Below, in pieces: positions 40,601 to 52,600 of a stretch of DNA of 64,000 nt. Source of the DNA: Strigamia acuminata. Its lineage: Eukaryota; Arthropoda; Chilopoda; Geophilomorpha; Linotaeniidae. How positions within the stretch are numbered: position 1 is the stretch's first letter; the number at the start of each line of letters is the position of its first letter. The notes beneath the pieces are model-generated. The model ran no database searches, was not told the origin of the DNA, and saw only the letters and a program-made list of their open reading frames with translations. The stretch covers positions 682,001 through 746,000 of the forward strand of contig OX442314.1 in NCBI GenBank assembly GCA_949358305.1, in the 5' to 3' direction. Position numbers and translations under genes: made by a program.

Positions 40601-43600
40601 TGTGTAATACACTTCTGGTGTTTTGGGTCTTCTTTTTGTATCAGTACACAAGTGAAATGGCTTGGTCAATGAGAGCCAAGCTTCCAGGGAGGTATTTTGA
40701 GTGTGGAAAGAGTACCGGTATAGCTATTTTTAAAAAAAACAATCTCAAATGCACGCAATAATGCTCGTAGGCTTCGAGGCATGAAAATAGTTTTCGACGT
40801 TTTCAACTTAGGCGGCTTAAGCAACAAAACTGTCATTACTTCGTCGTTTACACCGCCTAAGTTGTCCGCAAAATCAGTGAAACTCGATTAAAAGAGTTCT
40901 TGGAGCAAGTATCACCCGACTTTGTCGACTTCTTGTTCAAGTGGGCATTGGTCGACGACTCTCACAAATTAGTTACATGTTTGGACTCGTTTCTAAAGCG
41001 GAGGACAATTGGTGTGAAGAACACAAGTGGTCCTCCGCGCCGGACATTAGTTTATCTTCCTGGAAGTGCGTGCTTTTCCCTGGAAATAGGGGTCGTACGG
41101 GTTGCATTTCGTACTCCGTGTACAAATTTGACGGTTTGTGTCGGTTGGCAAGCAAAACGTGCGGCATACAGGAGAAAGACGACAATTACCATGTTTACAT
41201 GTACTAACTTATCTAGATAAGTAAAAATGCGAAATTTACTTTTCTGGAAAACTGCATGCATTTACAAAGAATCAGTTTTCTAACAAATGTGACGTCATAT
41301 GACATATTTAACTCTGTTAAACTTGCGCATTAATCATCCACAATGTACTGTGCACAAACAACATGTCCAATATCAAACTTTAGCATAACAATAACATAAT
41401 AATATTCATTTCTCGGATGATTTCTAACATTTTGGCTCCATTTTGGCGCCATGTTTTTAAACAGTTGCATCACAGCGTTGTTGTGACGTCAGCTTTTCTA
41501 GATAAGTAATGAGTGTGTTGCAAATGACAATGCGCATAACACCCAAAATCTACCTGAAACAAGTGGATTTTAGTTTTCCAGATAAGTTTGACTTTTCTGG
41601 AAAACTGATTTCTTTACATGATCAGTTTTCCACAAAAGTAAATTTCGCATTTTCACTTATCTAGATAAGTGAGTACATGTAAACGTGGCAAATGTGAGGG
41701 TTTTGCGAAGTATGTTGCATCAGACATTTCGTCTTATGGTTCAACTGGGAGTGGTTTTGCTTAGGGAGAAGTATTAAAATGGAAATAGGGGTCAATAAAT
41801 ACAATCCCCCTGTAATACCGTTGTAACGTTTCTGTAAGTTTCTACCATGATGGTATTTGGAGATAGGATCTCCTTCTGCAACTCCTTCTGGTTCTTCGAC
41901 TTGTGCTGCAACAAATTGTGTAACGATAACAACAAATGATTTTATAAACTTCCTTGATTGCCAACGTTATTAGACTAAAATTTGACAGCTTTCAGGAATA
42001 TTCAAACATTAGCCTTGAAACATTAAACCTTAGAATGTACACTTTGTTTTCCTCATTCCTGATTGCAAAATTTGTACAATAAATGAAGGAGGAAACACAT
42101 CTTGCGTGTAGTTATTTCACTATAAAAGTATAATACATTTGTTTCAGTAATTTATTAACGCAAGAATGTCAGACCAGCTATTTATCACTATTTTGAGATA
42201 AAAATTAAACGAAGAAATATTCGCACTTCATTAAATTTATTTTTAAAAAATCATATGAATCTATCTGAATCCCATCCGAATCCCATGAATCTATCCGAAT
42301 CCTACGAATCCCATCCGAATCTTTCGAATCCCAAACCGAATCCCAAAAATACCTGAAAGATTCGAATCTCTGACAGGCAGATTCTGATTGTCGCCCCCCT
42401 TGGGTCAACCCCAGTTTGGGGTTCCAACTCGGTGCCATCCTAAATGGACGCCGAATAAGAACCGTCAAAGGGGGCGTCGTGTTTTGTCTATGTATGTCAA
42501 TGTGTATGTCTTCGGTGTTTAGGGAAAGTTTTATTTAGAATTTAGAAATACAGAATTTAGAAATCTAATTTTGATCTCAAAATATGGTAAATAAACGGAC
42601 AAATTTTGTAATCAGGAAAGGTAAAGGTAAAAGGCGACAATTTTGATGACCGTGATTGTACATTCCAAGGTTAAAAGAGCGAATGTTTTGAATATGCCTA
42701 AATTGCTGTAGAAATGTAGAAAGTGTAGGGAAAAGGCGACAATGTTTATGACCGGGATTGTTTTGCTTTGAATATTCCTGAATTGCTGTCAAATTTTACT
42801 CTAATAAATTTGACAATCAAGGATCTATTTGAATAAAATAAATTCAACTACTTTCCTCGCGCTATTGTCACAATCAGCTTTAAATAGCGAACAGAATGAG
42901 TGCAATGCAAACCATATCTCAACTATTCTACAAACATGAAGCTAGTTCTGTTATTACTTTTAGCATTCGTTGTTGTCGTCGCTGTACAAAACGATCCTCC
43001 ACCCAAAAAAAAAAACCCTCTTGCACCCACCGAACCAAACGATCCTTATCCCATAAGAACTCTGGAAGGAGAAATAAGAAAACCTGATGATAAGGTTATT
43101 ACAAAAATTATACCTAAAAGACCTCGCCCGACAAAACCTACCACTATTAAAGGTGAGTTTCATTAAAATAGTCATTAAGCATTTTGATTAATCATAAACG
43201 TTTATTTGTTTTTGTTTAGCGCCTGTTGCAGGAGGCTAAATTATGTTCATTCGATTTGAAACAAACAATTTTTGTTCATGTGTTATTAGCCATATTACCT
43301 ATCCTGATTGGTCAATGTTTATTGACCAGTTATGTATATGTCATTACTTTAAACTTGAATAAAAACTTGTTAGTTAACCATTGAACTGATCAGTCGTTCA
43401 TTTATTCATTCCTGATAACACCGTAGCACGACACCACCACCAAACCATTTTCGCCAATGCAGTACAGCAAAGTCACCAACGCAAATGCAAGGAGCGCCAA
43501 TGCAAATAGCAGCAAACAACCACAAATGACAGAAAAATACCGTAAATGACCAAAAAATAAAGAAAAAGACCGAAAATGTTGCGTAAAATAACGATTCAAC

Positions 43601-46600
43601 ACTGCAAAATAGTGATAAATAGCTGGGCTGACATTCTATTCTTGTTTGGTGCATTTACGCATCTTAAAATGCATTTTTGCACTTATTTTGTGCATTTCTG
43701 CATCTAAATGTGAAACACAAGGGATTGGGTAAAATTTAAAAGCTTGCTTTTACTTGAAAAAGCGGCTAAAAACTCTCCCGCTTGAGCAAACACAAGCTTG
43801 CGTTTTAATTCAAAGCTCTGTTTTGAAGCGAGCTTGTACTCACCTGCTCCGATCAAACTGAGTTTGATTTACCAGCTTCAAGCTTGCTGGTGTTTTATTC
43901 ATGTGACTTTGACAGCCAATTAGAATCGTGAGGAAATTCTTGGAGGAAATTTTGGCGGGAATTTCTGGCAGCCAGCTAAGTAGCTATACTCAAAACCACC
44001 ACAACGTTGACCTATTCCAGCCGGTTTACGCCTAACTGTGTACTGTGTTCTACTACGTGGAAAAGTAGTTCTATTCCTTTGACAATGAAACACTTTTGTT
44101 GATCGATCACAATGTCTGGAGTTCTTTACAAATATGGTGTTATGAGCTACTTTTTTGTGCCACTACACCAGTGATACGGCTCGAACAATAGGTCAACGTT
44201 GTGGTGGTTTTGAGTTATACCTACATAGCTTGAGTTTGCCAGACGGTAGCAAGCTTTGGAATTTTACCCACTCCTTTGTGTTTCCACCTTAAGACAGCGA
44301 TTTCATGTATTTCTGCTGATTCTGCACCTAAAACTGCATTTGTGTTTTTATTTTGAGCATTTCTGCATCTAACATAACATTTTCGCAGTGTTGTGTGCGT
44401 TACTGGAATTTGTTAACTAGTTACCATTACCGTTACTTGGCAAAAAAAGTAACTAGTTACCAACCGTTACCGTTACATTTTTTATACCCACGTTACCATT
44501 ATCCTTACGTTATAGTTACATTACCGTTATCCTTACGTTATCGTTACATTACCGTTACGTTACCGTTACATTTGCAAAAATTTCCCCTTTCAACTCTTTC
44601 GGTTTTACATGTGATTTTTTAGTTTATTTTTGTGAGTTGAATAATGGGGGACAGAAGGGTTTATAAAACGGAATTGTTCGGATAATCGAACATTAGGTTT
44701 AAGCACACATTGCTGCATATACAAATAAAAGTTATTAAAAATTTGTTAAAAATATTAGAATTGACCAAAAATGGTTAAAAACTTCAAAAAACATTAAAAA
44801 CCAATTAGGAATAGGTGAAAATCATAAGAAAACATTTAAAACAGACTAGAAATAGGTGAAAGTCGTCAAAAAACATTAAAAATTGATCAACCAATCAATC
44901 AAAAAATTCCCTACTGCTGTTCGAATAACCGATTGTTTGTTGTTTCTTCGTAACGGTAACGTAACGTTCAATAAACGTCCGTTACTACAAAAAAAGTAAC
45001 GAATTACCGTTACCGTTACATGGCCAAATTAAGTAACGCGTTATCTTTACAGTTACGTAACGGTAACGTCGTTACCAGTAACGCCGTTACTGTAACGGTA
45101 ACGTGCACAACACTGCATTTTCGTACTTTTTTCGTGCATTTCTGTATCTAAAGTAGCACTTTCGAGAACTTTTGTACATAAAACTGCATTTATGTCCTTC
45201 AACTCCGCACGTCCCATTCAGGCAACTCCAAATTGTGCCTGTCCCATGAACCCGTGTCCCAACTGACAGGTGAACCCCAGTTTAGGGTTCCAACCATCCT
45301 AAATGGACGCCGAATAAGAACCGTTGAAGGGGACGTCGTGTTTCGTCTATGTATGTCAATGTTATGGTACCGCAAAGTGCGGGGTTGAGTTAAGCCTCTT
45401 TGGTGTTTAGGGAAAGTTTTACTTAAATTTTAGAAATAGAAGTTTACTGATCTAATTTTAATCTGAAAATATGGTAAATAAATTAAAAGTGAGACATGTC
45501 TCCTCTTACTTGTTAGGTGAAGGCTCAACATTTGTTTCCTTTATTGCACAAATTTTGCAATCAGGAAATATAGAGGGAAAAGGCGACAATTTTTATAACA
45601 TTTCAAGGTTTAAAAGAGTGAATGCTTTGAATATTCCTGAATTGCTGTCAAATTTTACAATAATATATTTGACAATCATTGATCTATTTGAATAAAATTA
45701 ATTGAACTACTTTCCTCGCGCTATTGTCACAATTAGCTTTAAATAGCGAACAGAATGAGTGCAATGCAAACCACATCTCAACTATTCTACAAACATGAAG
45801 CTAGTTCTGTTATTACTTTTAGCATTCGTTGTTGTCGTCGCTGCAAAAAACAATCCTCCACCCAAAGAACCAAACGATCCTCGAGCCAAGCAAACTCAAG
45901 AAGGATTAATTTACCCAGATGATAATGATAAGGTTATTACAGTGATCATACCTAAAAGACCTCGCTGGACAACACCTACCACTGAAGGTGAGTTTAATTA
46001 AAATAGCCATTAAGCATTTGATTAATCATAAACCTTTCTTTGTTTTTGTTTAGCGCCTGTTACAGCAGACTAAATTCTGTTCATTCGATTTGCAATAAAC
46101 AATAAACAATAAACAATTTTTGTTCATGTGTTATTATTTTGCACCTATGTTGTGCATTTATCCAACAGAAATGCATTTTTGCACCTATTTTGTGCATTTA
46201 TGCAACAGAAATGCATTTTTGCACCTATTTTGTGCATTTATGCAACAGAAATGCATTTTTGCACCTATTTTGTGCATTTATGCAACAGAAATGCATTTTT
46301 GCACCTATTTTGTGCATTTATGCAACAGAAATGCATTTTTGCACCTATTTTGTGCATTTATGCAACAGAAATGCATTTTTGCACATATTTTGTGCATTTA
46401 TACCTGAGATAATGTCATTTTGTATTTTTTCCATGCATTTATGCATCCAAAAATGCATGTTTTGTAATTTTTTCCATTCAACTGTACACTTAAAAAGATG
46501 CAATTTCTACAAATCTTACCTTGGCCAGATTGACTAGCACTTGGTATCGAGAATTGATAAGTCGCTGCTGGTTATTCACGTACGAATCCAAATGTGACGT

Positions 46601-49600
46601 GAGCAACGCTTGCGCCATTGTATCCAAGCCATCCATCGCTCGCTGCTCGTCTATCAGCTCGTTCAACAAAATCTACAAAGGTTTTCTAGGTCAATCCTCC
46701 ACATGTCAATCATTTAATCAAAGCGCTCTTTACGGTGCAGCGATCCAGCGACGCCTTTTTCTCCTCCAGAGAACTTCGCAAACACGTTTTGTGATCCTTC
46801 AACTCCGTCTCGACGCTCTGCAGCCACTCGGAAATCCGATCGTACTCGTCCTTATACGTGTGCCATTGATCCAACGTGCGACCTAAAATTACAAATTTTT
46901 TTTAAAAAATTAAAATTTTTAAACTTTTTTTAATTTTTTTAATTTTTAGGGTTTCTGTTTTCCCGCCTTTTTTAATTCCAACAAAATGGCAGGTACTCCC
47001 GGAAAAAAAGAATCGGGCATTTTTTTTGTCAAAAATGGCCATTTTTAACCATTTTTCAATGTAAAAATGACCATTTTTAACCATTTTTCAATGTAAAAAT
47101 GACCATTTTTAGCCATTTTCATGTAAAAATAAATCGTTTTTCGTCAAAAATGGCCATTTTAAACCATTTTTCAATGTAAAAATGACCATTTTTAGCCATT
47201 TTCATGTAAAAATGGCCGTTATTCGTCAAAAATGGCCATTTTTAACCATTTTTCAATGTAAAAATGACCATTTTTAGCCATTTTCGAGTAAAAATGGCCG
47301 TTTTTCGTCAAAAATGGCCACTTTTAACCATTTTTCAATTGTAAAAATGGCCGTTTTTCGTCAAAAATGGCCATTTTTTGGTTATTTTTCAAATTTCCAG
47401 GTTCCCGGTTCCATCATTTTTCATCCGGTTTCCCGATACCGAAACCCTACAAATTTTTCTTTCAATCATTTACGCAATTGCTTCTTTTGTTGCGTTATTT
47501 CCTTGAAAATATCCTGAAATTCTTTCTCCAGGGTCTTCATTTCCGTTTTGATCGCCTCCTGGCCGCCAGGCGACGTCGTCGCTAGGACGTTCTGACCCAT
47601 TTGGAAGATCTGATCCAACTTGAGTTGTCCCTGGACGCGTTTTCCTTCGTATTGCTGAGAAAAAGTAAGAAAAAAATCAATGATGTCAGGAATTGCGATC
47701 ATTTTGTGTCGTGTTTTACTTCCAGACTGGCAACTGCGGCCTCCAGGGCGACGCGGTTGGTCAGAGACTGCGTGAGGAGCGGTAATCGCTCTTGGATGTT
47801 GTTAATCCAAGTGACGAAGTCGTCGCAAGCCGCTTTGAAATCGCAATGGTCTTTGCAGTGTTGCTCGCACTGCATGGAGAGAGCTTTGAGGTTCTCGTCG
47901 ATGGCCGTGAATCGCGAGAGGGTGTCGAGGGCTTGTGCAGCGGCGTGCTCTTGTTTGCCGCTTGCGGAGAGTTCGTCGGCTTTTGTTTTTAGCGCTTCTA
48001 CGTCGAGGCGTTCGCGTGAAACCTTCTCGGATAAACCCTGGAAAATATTACAAAATTTAAAGATTTATCAGAAAAAGCCCAAAAATTCAAAGATTTATCA
48101 GAAAAAGCCCAAAAATTTAAAGATTTATCAGAAAAAGTCCAATAATTCAAAGATTTACAACAAAAAATCCAAAAATTGAAACATTTACACCAAAAAATCC
48201 AAAATTTCAAACATTTACACCAAAAAATGCAAAAATTCAAACTTTTACACCAAAAAATGCAAAAATTCAAACATTTACACCAAAAAATCCAAAAATTCAA
48301 ACATTTACACAAAAAATTCAAACATTTACACAAAAATTCAAACTTTTACACCAAAAAATGCAAAAATTCAAACATTTACACCAAAAAATCCAAAAATTCA
48401 AACATTTACACCAAAAAATCCAAAAATTCAACATTTACACCAAAAAATCCAAAAATTCAAACATTTACACCAAAAAATTAAAAGACAAAATTTTGTTCAA
48501 ATGTTTACTTTGATCCGCTCGAGCTGAGCTTTCTTTTCCGGAATGGTCGCTTGGAATTCCGACACCTCCTTCACCCCCGCTTCGAGATAATCGACGTCGC
48601 GCAGCAATTGCTGAATATGGTCTAAAAATCCAGCCCACTTGTGTATAATATCCTCCAAAGTCACTTTAGTTTCGGCCGTTTTCGACGCCAAATTGCTCCA
48701 CTCCTGCTGCACCCTCATCACCGCGTCGTTGATGCTTTCGTGGCCCGCCGTGGCCGTGTTCACCAAGATGTTCTGCGCACGCTCGATCAGCGACTGCACT
48801 TTGATGAACCCTTCCTCCTTATAAAGTATTAAATTCTGAACCGAAGCCAATTTTGATTCCAGATCTTCGTGCGAGGTCGCGCTCACGTCGCTGCACTCCG
48901 CCAACCGTTTTCCGATCTCGGACAGCCACGTTCTGCAGTTTTCCAGTTCACTTTCGAATTCTTGGTGACTGCTGACGTAACCTTGCCATTTCACGATCAA
49001 ATCCTGCAATTTATTTTATTTTATTTTATTTTTTATTAATTTTAATTAATTTATTGCATGAAAAGTGCGAAAAATCAACGGGAAATTGTTGAATACTTTG
49101 ATCCGGCTGATTGTTTGCTGGTATCGAACTCCCAGTTCAGATATGGTGCTGCCTCGATGGAGACTTGTCGTGTATAGTTGATGAGCTTTTTCGAGTACGT
49201 TGTCCATTTCCAGTTCTTTAGCGCGGATTTCGCCTTGAAGGTTCTGTAATTATTTGAGGAATTATTAGGTTTGGGTCCGATTGGTTCGTTACAGTGGCGG
49301 AACAACGGATCAATGGCTCCCTGCAAATTGATAAATTTAAATTTAAATTTAAACTAATTTCTCACAGTTTTGTTGTATGACGCAAATATTTGTCAAATAG
49401 CAGAAAGGATTTGATAATTTTCGACCATTTTGAGAGATTTTTGATAATTTTTTTGAAAAATTTGACGAATTTAAGATAAATTTGAGGAATTTAAGATAAA
49501 TTTGAGGAATTTAAGATAAATTTGAGGAATTTAAGATAAATTTGAGGAATTTAAGATAAATTTGAGGAATTTAAGATAAATTTGAGGAATTTAAGATAAA

Positions 49601-52600
49601 TTTGAGGAATTTAAGATAAATTTTGACAAATTTCACCAATTTTGAATAAATTTCGACCATTTTGAGAAATATTTGAGAATTTTTTCAACAAATTTGGAAT
49701 AAATTTGAAAAATTTTCGGAAATTTTGACAAATTTCGGATATATTTGACAGATTTTCGGAAATTTCGACAAATTTTCGGAAATTTCGACAAATTTTCGGA
49801 AATTTCGACAAATTTTCAGAAATTTCGACAAATGTTTGCAATTTTCGATAATTTCCATAAAATTTCAGTAATTTCCATAAAATGTCGCTAATTTCCATAA
49901 AATTTTGCTAATTTCCATAAAATGTCGCTAATTTCCATAAAATGTCGCTAATTTCCATAAAATTTCGCTAATTACCAAAAAAAATCGCTAATTTCCAAAA
50001 TTTTTTGCCAATTTCCATAAAATTTCGACATATTTGAGGAGTTTTGTCAAACATCAACAAATTTTTTAACAATTTCCAAAAATTATAATCAAATAACAAA
50101 TTTGACAAATCTCATCAGATTCTAACAAATATTCCTGCAAGTAAAGTTGTCACGCCACCAATTCACCAAAAAACTAAAATACTTTAAGAATATTAAGTTG
50201 TTCTTGTTTCTCCTTCGCTGTAGCTTTCAAATCAACTCCATGCAAATTGCTGTCCATCTCCCTCAACCAATTCGACGTTTCTTCCAAACTTTTCTCGTAA
50301 TCATTCCAAGCTCCAACCAATTTCTCCAAATTCCCAATCAAATTTTTTGTCGTCGCAATCAACGAATGCCATTCCTAAAAAAAGAAAACAAAAATGGTAA
50401 ATACCGGTAACACCAAAACCAAACACCCCTCACCTGTTGCACCGCATAAATCTCTCTTTCAATCGTTTGTTGACCCTCTTCGGACGACCCAGCGAGTACT
50501 TTACCGCTCAAATCCTTCACTTTTGTCAGATTTTGTTCCTCGTCGGTAAAATTAGACAAAAGACCCTAAAAAACAAACAATTTCACCATAAAATCAATTT
50601 TTTCCATCAGAAATAAATTTCTTTCATCCAAATTCAATTTTTTTCATTAAACTTCAATTTTTTTTCATCAAAATTCAATTTTTTTTTATCATAATTCAAT
50701 TTTTTTATCAAAATTCAATTTATTTCATCAAAAATCAAATTTTTTCATTAAAAAATCGATTTTTTATTAGAAAATCAACTTTTTTTTATTAAAAAAAACA
50801 ATTTTTCATTAGAAAATCAATTTTTTTCATTAGAAAATCCATTTATTATTAGAAAATCAAATTTTTTCTTTATAAAATCAATTTTTTTCATTAAAAAATC
50901 AATTTTTCATTAGAAAATTAACTTTTTTTATTAAAAAAACAATTTTTCATTAGAAAGTCAACTTTTTTTTAGAAAATCAACTTTTTTTTATTAAAAAAAC
51001 AATTTTTTATTAGAAAATCAACTTTTTTCATTAGAAAATCAATTTTTCATTAGAAAATCAATTTTTCATTAGAAAATCGGGTCAGGGTTTTGCCAGCGTT
51101 TTAAAGTGCCAGCGTTTCTGTATTCAGCGTTTTTTATTAATATATATTTTTTTGTTTTTTAATTTAATTTTGCCAGCGTTTTACGTTGCCAGCGTTTATT
51201 GTTGCCAGCGTTAATTGTTTCTAGCGTCCAATAAATTTAAATAATAAAATAATAATAATAATTAATTTGCCATTTTTTATTTATTCAGCGTTTTTAAATT
51301 TGTTGTTTAAATTTAAATTGCCTGAGTTTTTGTTTTTAGCGTTTTTTTTGTTTTTATTTTATTTTTTAAATTCAGAGTAAACTAAAACAGTTTTATGTCC
51401 AGTTAAAATCACCTGCCTGCAAGACAGGCAGTTATTTTTGACTATTTCTTTAAGGATTCCGGATATTTGGGTGTATTTCCGTCCCGATATCGAAAAAACG
51501 TTTCGGCATGCCAATGGTAGTGACCAGCTTGATCAACTGGTGTGTTAAATCGTGTAATTATGGTGGTTTGCACTAATCCAGTCATATTGAATTGATTGAA
51601 AGTAAGATGCTGGCAATGATAATTTCGGCAATCAAGTGACATTATACAGTATATCCCCTGTCATGTGTGCAGCCTTGGACATAAAAATTGTCCCAGTTTA
51701 GCTTGAAGCTCTCCTGCAGAATGAGCGTTTTCGGCTGTATCCACCGATAAGGTGTGACAAATTGACACATCTGGGGTTTAGATGACACAACAAACCCAAC
51801 AAAATCCAACAACGATACCCCAATAAAATCCACTAATACCAACCCACTAACAACCAACCCGAAAATCCGAAAAACAACAACAAACAAATAACAACGTTGC
51901 ACGTACATGCGACGTGCAACAAATGCGTATACGGACGCGGGAATTAAATACGCTGGCACAAAAAACGCTGGCGTTTAAAACGCTGGCACAAAAAACGCTG
52001 GCACTGGAAACGCTGGCACTAGAAACGCTGGCAAACAAAACGCTAAAATCAAATCGAATATAAACGTTATTTATTAAATAATTAAAACGCTGAAATTGAA
52101 AACGCTGGGAAAAAAAAAAATATATTGCAAAAACGCTGAAAATTAAAACGCTGGCAGTCCAAAACGCTGGCAACGCTGTGCACCAGAAAATCAATTTTTC
52201 ATTAGAAAATCAATTTTTCATTAGAAAATCAATTTTTCATTAGAAAATCAATTTTTCATTAGAAAATCAATTTTTCATTAGAAAATCAATTTTTCATTAG
52301 AAAATCAATTTTTCATTAGAAAATCAATTTTTCATTAGAAAATCAATTTTTCATTAGAAAATCAATTTTTCATTAGAAAATCAATTTTTCATTAGAAAAT
52401 CAATTTTTCATTAGAAAATCAATTTTTCATTAGAAAATCAATTTTTCATTAGAAAATCAATTTTTCATTAGAAAATCAATTTTTCATTAGAAAATCAATT
52501 TTTCATTAGAAAATCAATTTTTCATTAGAAAATCAATTTTTCATTAGAAAATCAATTTTTCATTAGAAAATCAATTTTTCATTAGAAAATCAATTTTTCA

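Larger units (their letters stand above)
31381..46519 (-). other. 15.1-kb intron 29, host of nested genes and transposons
   Basis: The intron is bounded by donor AAG|GTAAGA (exon 29) and acceptor TCATTTAG (exon 30), both phase 0. It is several times longer than any other intron here. Plus-strand contents are three small-peptide genes, an LTR retrotransposon, and several inverted-repeat elements. An overlooked phase-0 exon cannot be excluded, but I saw no spectrin-like sequence in it. Confidence 0.8.

Noticed and set aside
46120-46537. Three overlapping plus ORFs of 94-132 codons
   Set aside because: All derive from the 42-bp array; all three frames are open, which is not coding behaviour.
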